DNA from: Thermococci archaeon
GTDB lineage: Archaea; Hadarchaeota; B88-G9
DNA: 21,627 nt
Direction: 5' to 3'
Assembly (NCBI GenBank): GCA_003660555.1
Contig: QMUK01000008.1
Location: forward strand, 1 to 21,627
Positions 1 through 7,323 of the stretch are shown one piece after another; the first letter of the stretch is position 1; each line of letters opens with the position of its first letter. The notes beneath the pieces are model-generated. The model did no database searches. It was not told the DNA's origin and saw only the letters and a list, made by a program, of their open reading frames with translations. The position numbers and the translations under genes were made by a program.

Positions 1-873
1 TCCCATTGACTCATCCACAGAACCAACTGTTATCACGTTCTTAGCTGTCGAAGGGGCTGTTAATGTTCCGAATTTTCCGCAGGTTTCTCCTCTATTTCCA
101 GTTGGAAGTACTATCACCAAATCATTGGCGTATACTAAATAATCAAAATATTCGCTGAATACTTCATAGATCCCTAGCCCGCAAGGGTCTTCCGGCCAAA
201 CTAGTCCCCAAGGATTTACTGCTATCTTCACTCCCTCGGAAATTGCTCTATTGTACTCTTTCTCTATTTCTTCTAGGTCTATTCCATCTATGTAGAGCTG
301 ACAACTTGGAATTCCCATCGAGTCCGAGGCTATTGTAGATGCCATTATTGTAGTGTGCTCGCTTGGCTTGTCCTCTGGATCCAATAATAATACTATGAAA
401 TCCAAGTTTTCAGGAATTCCTTCGTCGTAAACTAGGACTTTCACTCCGGTTCCACTCCCTTCGTCATCGACTGTTGGTTCTCCAGTGGTTAACATGAACT
501 CTACTTTCGGTATCTCTTCAGCCCAGTATGCACCTCTTGGTATCTCTCTAGTAAAGTATGCGTTTATTTGGCTAATTTTCCCCGAGAACTTATCCGGAAT
601 TACTCCAGGTGGTACTTTGACTATTCTAGCCACTTCTTCTCCCATTTGTCTCTCTGTGATTTCTTCTATGTCACAATTACCTCTAATTAGTGAAATTTCT
701 CGTTCGGAAACATATAGGAGATATCCATTTCCAGGGGAATATCCCAATATGTTATGTCTAACATTGCTCAGGTCATCCAAAGAACAATTGGCTATGACCA
801 AGTGTTTCTCCTCTGCTATGCTCTCCGCTGAGAGTAGGAGTATGAGCACAATAGCTATCGATCTCAACATCAT
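1..873 (-). CDS. Secreted subtilisin-like (S8) serine protease, 3' part outside window
   Basis: An uninterrupted reading frame of 291 codons runs from ATG 873 (or the adjacent ATG 870) off the left edge. Residues 1-20 form a signal peptide: MMLR, a run of Ile/Leu/Val, then a small-residue site before EEKH. About 120 residues follow that could be a propeptide. The subtilase signatures then appear in order: Asp150 in VLVYDEGI, His173 in EHTTIMASTIA, an INxSxG-like stretch near 217-223 (KIAVNPWG), and the oxyanion Asn260 in VLPTGNRG followed by APSTAKNVITVGSVD. The catalytic Ser box would lie outside the window. The His box lacks the usual Gly after His, so reduced activity or a divergent subfamily is possible. 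A GGAGAGGTG Shine-Dalgarno directly precedes the start. The gene is divergent from the S-layer gene, suggesting a cell-surface role (inference). Family assignment is fairly sure; substrate is unknown. Confidence 0.8.
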   Translation of the reverse strand, partial: MMLRSIAIVLILLLSAESIAEEKHLVIANCSLDDLSNVRHNILGYSPGNGYLLYVSEREISLIRGNCDIEEITERQMGEEVARIVKVPPGVIPDKFSGKISQINAYFTREIPRGAYWAEEIPKVEFMLTTGEPTVDDEGSGTGVKVLVYDEGIPENLDFIVLLLDPEDKPSEHTTIMASTIASDSMGIPSCQLYIDGIDLEEIEKEYNRAISEGVKIAVNPWGLVWPEDPCGLGIYEVFSEYFDYLVYANDLVIVLPTGNRGETCGKFGTLTAPSTAKNVITVGSVDESMG

Positions 874-916
874 CACCTCTCCCATACGCTATATGCTATG
901 CATGTATTACGTCTAA

Positions 917-932
917 CCATATAATAATATTA
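917..932 (-). promoter_or_regulatory. TATA-box region of the subtilase gene
   Basis: On the minus strand an AT-only run containing TTATTATATGG lies about 50 bases upstream of ATG 873. A start site about 26 bases downstream of the box would fall near 897 and give a leader of about 24 bases that includes the Shine-Dalgarno. Assigned from spacing and base composition only. Confidence 0.45.
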
Positions 933-1208
933 CTGATGTATGGAGGGGACTTTCACGTGTCGAGTTGACGATGTTTCTAGGGAAAGTCAATAGTCTACTC
1001 TGAATATGGCGATTGGTGTATCAACTGATTTGCAATCACTTTGAGAAGTAATTCGGCCTAAATTTACGCTATATCGAGGCTTGCATAGATAAAAACGCTA
1101 AAAATTGAGTTAAAGTTAATTCGACTTTTAGTATATTTCAAATAAGCTTGAAACTTTACGTGAATGAATATCAAGTAGCTAAGTGTAAGGCAAGGCTCAT
1201 GGTAATTT
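933..1208. other. AT-rich intergenic region between divergent surface-protein genes
   Basis: No convincing gene is present here on either strand. The region contains two small inverted repeats: AAAGT-N7-ACTTT (1112-1128), nested within CTAAAA...TTTTAG (1098-1131), and TTTCAA-N6-TTGAAA (1136-1153). They lie 60-115 bases upstream of the S-layer TATA box and could be regulator sites, but nothing in the sequence proves this. Confidence 0.4.
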
Positions 1209-1227
1209 GCGAAAATTATATATATAT
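1209..1227 (+). promoter_or_regulatory. Strong S-layer promoter (BRE plus TATA)
   Basis: A purine-rich BRE-like GCGAAAA (1209-1215) is followed by an alternating TA run, TTATATATATAT (1216-1227). Transcription would begin near 1246-1250. That leaves a leader of about 35 bases containing AGGAGGT (1262-1268) ahead of ATG 1283. The near-ideal TATA fits a highly expressed S-layer gene. Confidence 0.7.
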
Positions 1228-1282
1228 CATGTGTGTATTACTGCGCAGGATGGAATACACCAGGAGGTAGGAGTGTGGGGCC

Positions 1283-4200
1283 ATGACCTGGTCTAAGATG
1301 TTATCCTTGGTATTTGCCCTGAGCATGGTGTTTAGCATACCCGGATTAGCAGACGTGACTGCTCCAAAGGGAATTCCCCCCAAGGAGTTCTTCTGGGAGG
1401 AAGATGGTACGCCAGCCGTCAGGATAGTAGTGGGAGAGAAAGCAGCTGCTGCTGATGTAGTCAGTGCTGCTAACATAGCTGCAAAGATAGGGAATCTAGC
1501 TAGTGCTAAAGGTGAGATGAGCATATCTGTCGAGGAAATAGAGGGAGGGAGCGCTGAAATAGTTTACGATCTAACTGTGAAGGACTCCGTGCTAGTTTAC
1601 TATGAGGAGAGTTTGAGACCTCAGTTAATACAAGATTACTTCGATTCTTCCACGGTGTATTACACGCCAACTAGGTACGATAACCTCATGGACTATGACG
1701 ATGATGGAGATGGTTCAATAGATGAGGATCCTCTGAACTACAACGACGATGACGGAGATGGCAGAGAAGATGAGGACATGCCGTATTGTATTCCCGGAAT
1801 AGATGACGATAACGATGGAATAGCAGATGAGGACATGCCTGGTGATGCAAACGGAGATGGATTTGCAGACGATGACTTCGACCTATTAGTGGATGAAGAC
1901 GGGTTGACCTGTACTCCGATTCCAAACAACGACTCAGATGCCATTACTTCCTTCCCTGATCCAAACACTGGGAATCCTTACTTCATAAGGGACAACGGAG
2001 ACATGGTCTATGAGGCCAGATTAGCGATACCGTTCAATATACCAATTAGCCCGATGTACAACTACCTAATAGACAGAATTGAGGATCCTCTGCCAAGTAT
2101 ATGTGGAAACTGGAATCCACTCAGAGAGGAGGATCCGCCAGATAGTATAGACAATGATGGAGATGGGCTAGTGGATGAGGACTACCCAGGGATTGATAAT
2201 GATGGAGATGGTTCAATAGACGAGGATCCACCTTATCCAACTCCTGGAGTTGATGATGATCTCGATGGTTCAATAGACGAGGACCCGAGAGAACACGAAG
2301 ACTATGACTGGTATTGTGTGCTCAACGACGTGATATACATAGCAGTTGACCTAGACCTAAATGGGAGCATAAATAACTTGGACAGGATAGTCGCGGTTTG
2401 GCTAGACGACGGAGATGGTAGTCTAGATCCAGGTGATACACCTATATTGACCTCAAGTGATCCTCTACAAAATGCAATACCTCTCATTTCGCAGATAGAC
2501 GAGGACATTCCAGACAATACTGACAGTGACAATGACGGCCTAATAGACGAGGATCCAGTCGAATCCGCCTTGGAATACGCCAGCGAGAAGGACGAGAGGA
2601 TTCCGTTCCAAAGCGCATACAACGTCAGGGATCCATACCTCTGGCCAGACTACCAAGACCAGAATACCTTGCTGCCCCATAAATACAGATGGGACTGGAT
2701 GAGCGGTGGAGCAATCTGCTGTGAGGAGAAGACTTCAGACTTCCTTCTGTTGTTCCAAGCAAAGCAAAGAACTGCCCTAAGATACATGGGAAGAACTGTG
2801 GACTTGCCATTTGGGGATTGGGAGCAGGGAGATCCATACATACCATTCGCAGATATCCCTCACGATTGGGCCACGTGGAGACCTGACCTAGAGTGGTACG
2901 GCTCAGGATGGGATCTCTCCCTCCTAGGGTGGAGCTTCCCTCCAGTGGAGAGAATCTGGGTAATGGGTTCTCTGGATGCCGGGGGTGATCCATTCGACTG
3001 GACTTTGCACATACCTGTCTTCCAATACAGTGCCTCTAGGGTGGTAGACACCAATCCGCTAGGAGGAGATGGTTTGGTAGAGACTCCCGATGTAGACAAC
3101 GATCCTGCTAACCTACCAGATATGACCGTCTTCTACCCAGAGAAGCTCCAGGGAGGTATAGCCTACTTCATAGACCTAGCTTACCAGGCTGATGGAATAT
3201 ATGGTGCTAGGGAAGGAGACGAAGTAACGATACTAGGAGGGGACTACATAGTCGTGGACACTGGGCCAGACGATCCTGTGCTTTGTCCATCGGATGACGA
3301 AATATGGATAGCCAAAGTCTCAGTCGGTTACTTGTGGGTTAAAACTGGGCAAGAAGTACAAATAGGACAATACTCCGTGAAAGTAGTTGATGTGAATCTA
3401 TTCGAACAGAAAGCTGTAGTCCAGCTATACAAGGACGATGTGTTGCTAGCAGAGGACGTGATAGGCTATAACGTCAATCCGTACAAGCCAAATGAGAACG
3501 TCATGATGAACTACAACAATGGGGAAGTAGTGGTCATATTCGGGACTGCCCTAGTTGGAGCAGAAGGAATTGTAGAAGCTAAAATCCTCATTGGAAAGGA
3601 CGCATACAAACTCAGGAATGGAAGACCATTCCCTGGAGACCCAGATTGGACTGTGTACTTCCAGCTGTACTACGATGACCTGAACGACGAGTGTGTTTTA
3701 CCTGCAATTGTCTTCGGGAATAACATAAACTACGACGACACTACTTTAGTGGAAGGCCCAGCCGATTCCTTCGTGCTAGAATACACCTATTCGGAGTTTG
3801 ATCTAGACGAGAGGCATATAAACGTCGGAAAGATTACCTTCAAGGTAAAGAGATGTGAGGACATTAGTCTAGCCAAGGGAGAGAAGTTCAGATTACCTTT
3901 CGAGGGCAACCCCAGTGCGGTAATAAGCATGACCGATCTGGAGATAGGATCAATCTTGCTGGACATAGATGGAGAAACGTATGCTGTAGCTGAGGATGAG
4001 CCAATAAAACTAGAAGTCGCTAGACCTGTGGATATCCCAGAGACGATAACTCTGCTAGACTCTGAAGTAACCGAAGAGGTAATGAATAGATACAACTTGA
4101 TACTAATCGGAGGGCCAAAAGTTAACAAGCTAGTGGCTGAACTCAGAGGAAGAGGAAAGTCCACGGTTGCCTACGAAGAACTGGGATATGGAAACGGAGC

Positions 4201-4321
4201 AATAGAGTGGATTAAAGATGCCTTCGTGGAGGGTAAAGACGTCCTAATAGTTGCGGGATACGACAGAACAGGGACTAGAGCCGCTGCGAGAGAACTAATA
4301 AGAGAACTAGAGGAACTCTAA
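1283..4321 (+). CDS. S-layer protein with calcium-binding repeat insert
   Basis: Probably the main surface-layer subunit, exported and assembled outside the membrane. Residues 1-24 are a signal peptide (ending SIPGLA). Residues 25-75 match the N-terminal S-layer family region (PF05123 type), with the hallmark TPAVRIVVGEKAAAADVVSAAN. The last 80 or so residues match the C-terminal family region (PF05124 type), with LILIGGPKVNKLVAEL and KDVLIVAGYDRTGTRAA. The usual methanogen protein is about 550 residues; this one has 1012. The extra length includes an acidic insert at residues 137-425 with about ten DxDxDG-like loops. There is no C-terminal hydrophobic anchor or archaeosortase-type tail, as the chain ends RELEEL. 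ATG 1283 is the first possible start, because an in-frame TAG lies at 1268-1270. Family call is firm; calcium binding is inferred from motif chemistry. Confidence 0.92.
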   Translation: MTWSKMLSLVFALSMVFSIPGLADVTAPKGIPPKEFFWEEDGTPAVRIVVGEKAAAADVVSAANIAAKIGNLASAKGEMSISVEEIEGGSAEIVYDLTVKDSVLVYYEESLRPQLIQDYFDSSTVYYTPTRYDNLMDYDDDGDGSIDEDPLNYNDDDGDGREDEDMPYCIPGIDDDNDGIADEDMPGDANGDGFADDDFDLLVDEDGLTCTPIPNNDSDAITSFPDPNTGNPYFIRDNGDMVYEARLAIPFNIPISPMYNYLIDRIEDPLPSICGNWNPLREEDPPDSIDNDGDGLVDEDYPGIDNDGDGSIDEDPPYPTPGVDDDLDGSIDEDPREHEDYDWYCVLNDVIYIAVDLDLNGSINNLDRIVAVWLDDGDGSLDPGDTPILTSSDPLQNAIPLISQIDEDIPDNTDSDNDGLIDEDPVESALEYASEKDERIPFQSAYNVRDPYLWPDYQDQNTLLPHKYRWDWMSGGAICCEEKTSDFLLLFQAKQRTALRYMGRTVDLPFGDWEQGDPYIPFADIPHDWATWRPDLEWYGSGWDLSLLGWSFPPVERIWVMGSLDAGGDPFDWTLHIPVFQYSASRVVDTNPLGGDGLVETPDVDNDPANLPDMTVFYPEKLQGGIAYFIDLAYQADGIYGAREGDEVTILGGDYIVVDTGPDDPVLCPSDDEIWIAKVSVGYLWVKTGQEVQIGQYSVKVVDVNLFEQKAVVQLYKDDVLLAEDVIGYNVNPYKPNENVMMNYNNGEVVVIFGTALVGAEGIVEAKILIGKDAYKLRNGRPFPGDPDWTVYFQLYYDDLNDECVLPAIVFGNNINYDDTTLVEGPADSFVLEYTYSEFDLDERHINVGKITFKVKRCEDISLAKGEKFRLPFEGNPSAVISMTDLEIGSILLDIDGETYAVAEDEPIKLEVARPVDIPETITLLDSEVTEEVMNRYNLILIGGPKVNKLVAELRGRGKSTVAYEELGYGNGAIEWIKDAFVEGKDVLIVAGYDRTGTRAAARELIRELEEL
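1691..1910 (+). repeat. First cluster of DxDGD calcium-loop repeats
   Basis: Four consecutive loops at residues 137-209 of the S-layer protein follow the pattern DxDxDGxxDEDx: DYDDDGDGSIDEDP, NDDDGDGREDED, DDDNDGIADED, and DANGDGFADDDFD with DLLVDEDG. They resemble thrombospondin type-3 or dockerin-like calcium loops. The coding DNA is also repetitive: a 29-base unit at 1703-1731 recurs at 2201-2229 with one mismatch, which points to fairly recent duplication. Confidence 0.8.
2141..2290 (+). repeat. Second cluster of DxDGD calcium-loop repeats
   Basis: Three loops at residues 287-336 (SIDNDGDGLVDED, GIDNDGDGSIDEDP, GVDDDLDGSIDEDP) are spaced by proline-rich linkers. More degenerate copies follow at residues about 356-384 (DLDLNGSINNLD, DDGDGSLDPGD) and 412-425 (TDSDNDGLIDEDP). 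The DNA around 2258-2286 repeats the 2201-2229 unit in part. Confidence 0.78.
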
Positions 4322-4385
4322 GAATTCAATCCCTCCTCCCCCCTTCTTTATTTATTGATTTGCATCGTTTCTCACGTTTTTTGTC
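4322..4385 (+). terminator. Pyrimidine-rich termination region after the S-layer gene
   Basis: Immediately after the stop codon come a C/T tract (CCCTCCTCCCCCCTTC), then TTTATTTATT and a T6 run (4378-4383). Archaeal RNA polymerase terminates at T-rich tracts without needing a hairpin, so this is a plausible terminator. Nothing else is seen up to the proS promoter. Confidence 0.4.
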
Positions 4386-4486
4386 TATTAGTCGACAGTT
4401 TCAGTTAAGAGGATTGGACTTCTGAGAGAAACCGAGCTTTTCCCGATGAGTAGAGAAGTCTCTAGTGTTGGTCTTCTGTTCCCAAG

Positions 4487-4496
4487 TTTATATATG
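4487..4496 (+). promoter_or_regulatory. TATA box of the proS operon
   Basis: TTTATATATG is centred about 52 bases upstream of ATG 4544. It predicts a start near 4517 and a leader of about 26 bases carrying GGAGATGAT (4532-4540), which matches the archaeal anti-Shine-Dalgarno well. Confidence 0.65.
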
Positions 4497-4543
4497 GGCT
4501 CACTGAGATAATCAGCTCACGCTCAGTTCGAGGAGATGATTTC

Positions 4544-5977
4544 ATGAGGACTAGGGAAAAGCTCAGAGAGGACTTCAGTGAATGGTACAATTCGATACTA
4601 GAAACTGCTGAAATAGTTGACGTGAGATATCCCGTTAAGGGCCTTTACGTCTGGGGTTTTTGGGGATTCCAGATAAGGAGGTTCGTCACCGATATACTCA
4701 GAGAATTGCACGACTCCAGAGGTCACAAAGAGACACTGTTTCCTCTTTTGATTCCTGAGAAGGAATTCATGAAGGAGGCCGAGCACATAAAAGGCTTTGA
4801 GGACCAGGTGTATTGGGTCACGAGAGGTGGAAACGATGAGCTTGATGTCAAACTAGTTTTGAGACCTACTAGTGAAACCTCCATGTATCCCATGTTTTCT
4901 CTTTGGGTGAGAAGCCACGCTGATCTTCCCATGAAGGTGTATCAAATCGTTTCAGTCTTTAGATACGAGACCAAGCACACTAGACCTCTAATAAGAGTCA
5001 GGGAGATAACTACTTTCAAGGAAGCACACACTGTTCACTCTTCCCGAGAAGATGCGGAAAGACAAGTAAAAGAAGCCATAGAGATATACTCGGAGTTTTA
5101 CAGGAGGTTGGGTATTCCCTGCCTATTCCTCAGGAGACCTGAATGGGATAAGTTCCCGGGAGCGGAATACACCATAGGCGTAGATACCATATTCCCAGAC
5201 GGAAAGGTGCTACAAATAGGTACCATTCACAACTTAGGGCAGAATTTCTCCAAGACTTTCGAGATAAAGTTCGAAACTCCGTCTGGAAATAGGGAATATG
5301 CCTATCAAACGTGCTATGGGATAAGTGAGAGATGTATTGCTTCTCTCATAGGAATCCATGGAGACGACAGGGGTTTATTGCTTCCTCCAGAGGTAGCTCC
5401 GGTTCAGGTCATAATAGTTCCTATACCGTACAAGGACTTCGGAGAGGAAGAGATAAGAAGGGTTTGTTCCAATATAAAGAGAGAGTTGTCTGCTGAAGGG
5501 ATAAGAGCTGAAATCGATGACAGAGACCTCAGACCAGGGTGGAAGTTCTACTACTGGGAATCTAGGGGGGTCCCACTGAGGATAGAAATAGGCCCGAGGG
5601 ACGTTAAAGAGGGTAAAGTGACGATATTCAGGAGGGATCTCATGAAGAGAGAATCTGTAGATGCAGAAAACTACTTGAAGAGGGTAAGAGACCTACTCAA
5701 CCAAGAGATAATAGAGAACATGAGGAAAGAAGCTGAGGAAAATTTCATCTCAATGATAAGAAGGTGCTCCTCATTAGAAGGGATTAAGAAGTGTGTAGAT
5801 GAGGATAAGAAAGTAGCTAGAGTAAACTGGTGTGGAGAAGATACCTGTGGGCTCGAGATAAACGAGTGTTCCCAAGGACAGCTTTTGGGATACTCCGTAA
5901 ACGAGAAAGAGAGTGGGGAGTGCATAGTTTGTGGAGTGGCAACGGAGAAAGTGGCATACGTTGGGAGGACATACTAA
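4544..5977 (+). CDS. proS: Prolyl-tRNA synthetase, archaeal/eukaryotic type
   Basis: A cytoplasmic enzyme that charges tRNA-Pro with proline using ATP. At 477 residues it has the length usual for the archaeal form, which lacks the bacterial editing insert. Class II signatures are visible: LVLRPTSET (proline site), motif 2 around FRYETKHTRPLIRVREITTFKEAH, and motif 3 in HGDDRGLLLPPEVAPVQ. An anticodon-binding domain follows (VIIVPIPYKDF to about residue 380). The C-terminal domain has the archaeal zinc-site cysteines (WCGEDTCGLEI, then CIVCG) and ends in the conserved Tyr (GRTY). The first gene of a probable five-gene operon; a small ORF overlaps its 3' end. The identification is secure. Confidence 0.97.
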   Translation: MRTREKLREDFSEWYNSILETAEIVDVRYPVKGLYVWGFWGFQIRRFVTDILRELHDSRGHKETLFPLLIPEKEFMKEAEHIKGFEDQVYWVTRGGNDELDVKLVLRPTSETSMYPMFSLWVRSHADLPMKVYQIVSVFRYETKHTRPLIRVREITTFKEAHTVHSSREDAERQVKEAIEIYSEFYRRLGIPCLFLRRPEWDKFPGAEYTIGVDTIFPDGKVLQIGTIHNLGQNFSKTFEIKFETPSGNREYAYQTCYGISERCIASLIGIHGDDRGLLLPPEVAPVQVIIVPIPYKDFGEEEIRRVCSNIKRELSAEGIRAEIDDRDLRPGWKFYYWESRGVPLRIEIGPRDVKEGKVTIFRRDLMKRESVDAENYLKRVRDLLNQEIIENMRKEAEENFISMIRRCSSLEGIKKCVDEDKKVARVNWCGEDTCGLEINECSQGQLLGYSVNEKESGECIVCGVATEKVAYVGRTY

Positions 5978-6267
5978 AGAGACCTTTCATAGCTAAGAAA
6001 GTCTTCAAGATCAGGGAAAATGAGTTCATATATTTCCTCGTTTTCGAGGAGAGGATACACCCTGCCAGAGTGAGAGAAATATTGAGAATGGGGATCGACC
6101 ATGGATTGATAGCTAGAATAAAAGACAATGAGGAGGACTTTCTGCTTCTTTTATCCAATGAGAAAATTTCAGAGTTAAAGGAGCATTTCCTCGGTCTTCT
6201 AGATGATGCGACGATAGCGGAAATTATAATATACCTAGATGATGTGAGCAGAGACAGCAGGACCTAG
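5929..6267 (+). CDS. Small DUF2240-like protein overlapping the proS 3' end
   Basis: This frame is open well past the proS stop and reads as real protein from about 5968 (DILKRPFIAKKVFKI...). It resembles archaeal DUF2240, whose members share a PF(K/R)-charged-E(F/L)xFxLxxE-x(5)-AREIxxxGxxxGLI-like pattern; here that is ENEFIYFLVFEERIHPARVREI and MGIDHGLIARIKDNEEDFLLL. DUF2240 has no known function; its helix-rich shape suggests nucleic-acid binding (inference). No ATG fits. TTG 5929, eight bases after GGGAG (5916-5920), is the best start and overlaps proS by 49 bases; GTG 5920 is an alternative. The 112-residue chain is short for the family, with a divergent C-terminus. Existence is likely; the family call rests on pattern only. 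Confidence 0.55.
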   Translation: MWSGNGESGIRWEDILKRPFIAKKVFKIRENEFIYFLVFEERIHPARVREILRMGIDHGLIARIKDNEEDFLLLLSNEKISELKEHFLGLLDDATIAEIIIYLDDVSRDSRT

Positions 6268-6310
6268 ATGAATAGCTGGTGACACGAGGGGGACAGGCAG
6301 GGGGGTTAGC

Positions 6311-6757
6311 TTGAAACCCAAGTTCATAGCTGATGAGATGCTGGGCAAACTGGCTAGATGGCTTAGGCTCCTTGGATATGACACTGAATACGGTGGAGAT
6401 GATTCCGAAATAATCTCTCGCGGATTAAACGACGATAGGATAATCCTCTCTAGAGATAAGGAACTCATAAGAAGGGCCTCGAGTATAGGTGCTAGGGCTC
6501 TTCTGGTGAGTAATGAGAAGATAGAAGGGCAATTGGCCCAGCTATTATCGGAAAATCTAATAGACATAGAGAGTGGAGAAAGTAGATGTCCAATGTGTAA
6601 TGGCGAAGTGAAATACTCGAATGGTATCTGGGTCTGCATCAAATGTGGGAAGAAGTATTGGATAGGAAGACACTGGAAGAGTATAAGAGAGGTGCTCCGG
6701 AGGGTGAGGAGTATTGCTAGACCTCGAGATGGGAGAAACTTTAGTCAAGCTGGCTAG
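6311..6757 (+). CDS. Mut7-C (PIN-like) RNase domain protein with zinc ribbon
   Basis: A 148-residue member of the Mut7-C/DUF82 family, PIN-fold proteins predicted to be metal-dependent RNases. The N-terminal signature KFIADEMLGKLARWLRLLGYD carries the acidic residue Asp8. IILSRDKEL supplies Asp49, the second metal ligand expected in PIN-like folds. A C-terminal zinc ribbon is formed by CPMC and CIKC, separated by about 14 residues, typical of the full-length archaeal form. The start is TTG 6311 behind AGGGGGG; an in-frame TGA at 6269-6271 rules out a longer protein with an ordinary start. It lies 43 bases after the preceding gene and overlaps AMMECR1 by 44 bases, so co-transcription is likely. 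Substrate RNA unknown; tRNA or translation quality control is only a guess from the neighbours. Confidence 0.87.
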   Translation: MKPKFIADEMLGKLARWLRLLGYDTEYGGDDSEIISRGLNDDRIILSRDKELIRRASSIGARALLVSNEKIEGQLAQLLSENLIDIESGESRCPMCNGEVKYSNGIWVCIKCGKKYWIGRHWKSIREVLRRVRSIARPRDGRNFSQAG

Positions 6758-7319
6758 GAGAGCCATAGAGAGATATTTGTCTTCGGGTGAGACCATAACT
6801 CCTCCTAAGGAACCTAGAGATCTTTGGGAACACTATGGAGTGTTCGTCACTCTCGAGAAGGGGGGAGAACTCAGAGGTTGTATAGGATATCCTGAACCGA
6901 TCATGCCCTTGGTGTTGGCCACGATAGATTCCGCCATAAGTGCAGCGACCAAAGACACTAGGTTTGATCCAGTGTCTATTGAGGAAATGGACGAAATAAC
7001 TGTGGAAGTTAGTGTTCTTACTCCTCCGGAGGAAATACGTGGTAAACCGATAGATCGCCCAAGAAAGATAGAAGTGGGGAGAGACGGCATAATAGCCGAG
7101 AAGGGTTTTTTGAAGGGGCTTCTCCTTCCCCAAGTGGCTGTGGAATGGGGATGGGACGAGGAAGAATTCCTTACTGAGACTTGTTTAAAAGCGAATTTGC
7201 CACCAGACTGTTGGTTAGATGAAAATACGAAATTTTACAAATTTCAAGCAATAATATTCAAGGAAGTGTCCCCTAGAGGCAAAATAATAAGAGTTGATCT
7301 CAGAAAAGGGGAGGAATAA
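6714..7319 (+). CDS. AMMECR1 domain protein
   Basis: A single-domain AMMECR1 protein of about 200 residues, the normal archaeal size. The invariant LRGCIG is at residues 53-58, followed by the family's PxxPL and SAxxxAxxDxRFxPV patterns (here SAATKDTRFDPVSIEEMDEI) and a late GLLLPQVAVEWGWDEEEFL block. Biochemical function is not established. Family members often sit beside MEMO or radical-SAM genes; neither is present here. The start is TTG 6714 behind GAGGGTGA, giving overlap with the nuclease gene; ATG 6729 is the alternative and would shorten it by five residues. It is followed after four bases by the winged-helix gene. Confidence 0.93.
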   Translation: MLDLEMGETLVKLARRAIERYLSSGETITPPKEPRDLWEHYGVFVTLEKGGELRGCIGYPEPIMPLVLATIDSAISAATKDTRFDPVSIEEMDEITVEVSVLTPPEEIRGKPIDRPRKIEVGRDGIIAEKGFLKGLLLPQVAVEWGWDEEEFLTETCLKANLPPDCWLDENTKFYKFQAIIFKEVSPRGKIIRVDLRKGEE

Positions 7320-7323
7320 GATA

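Noticed and set aside
485-916. Plus-strand frame of 143 codons
   Set aside because: It lies antisense to the subtilase frame, whose signal peptide and catalytic motifs are clear; its own protein has no recognisable domain and no ribosome site.
1216-1524. Minus-strand frame over the S-layer promoter and 5' end
   Set aside because: Low-complexity Ala/Ser/Thr protein that mirrors the S-layer codons; no promoter or Shine-Dalgarno.
1686-1968. Two minus-strand frames rich in His/Leu/Arg or Ser
   Set aside because: Products of reading the acidic DxDGD repeats backwards; repetitive artefacts.
4433-4525. Possible C/D box RNA: GATGA and CTGA with a GAGC...GCTC end stem
   Set aside because: The C box lacks the RUGAUGA consensus, there is no D'/C' pair, and the stretch contains the proS TATA box.
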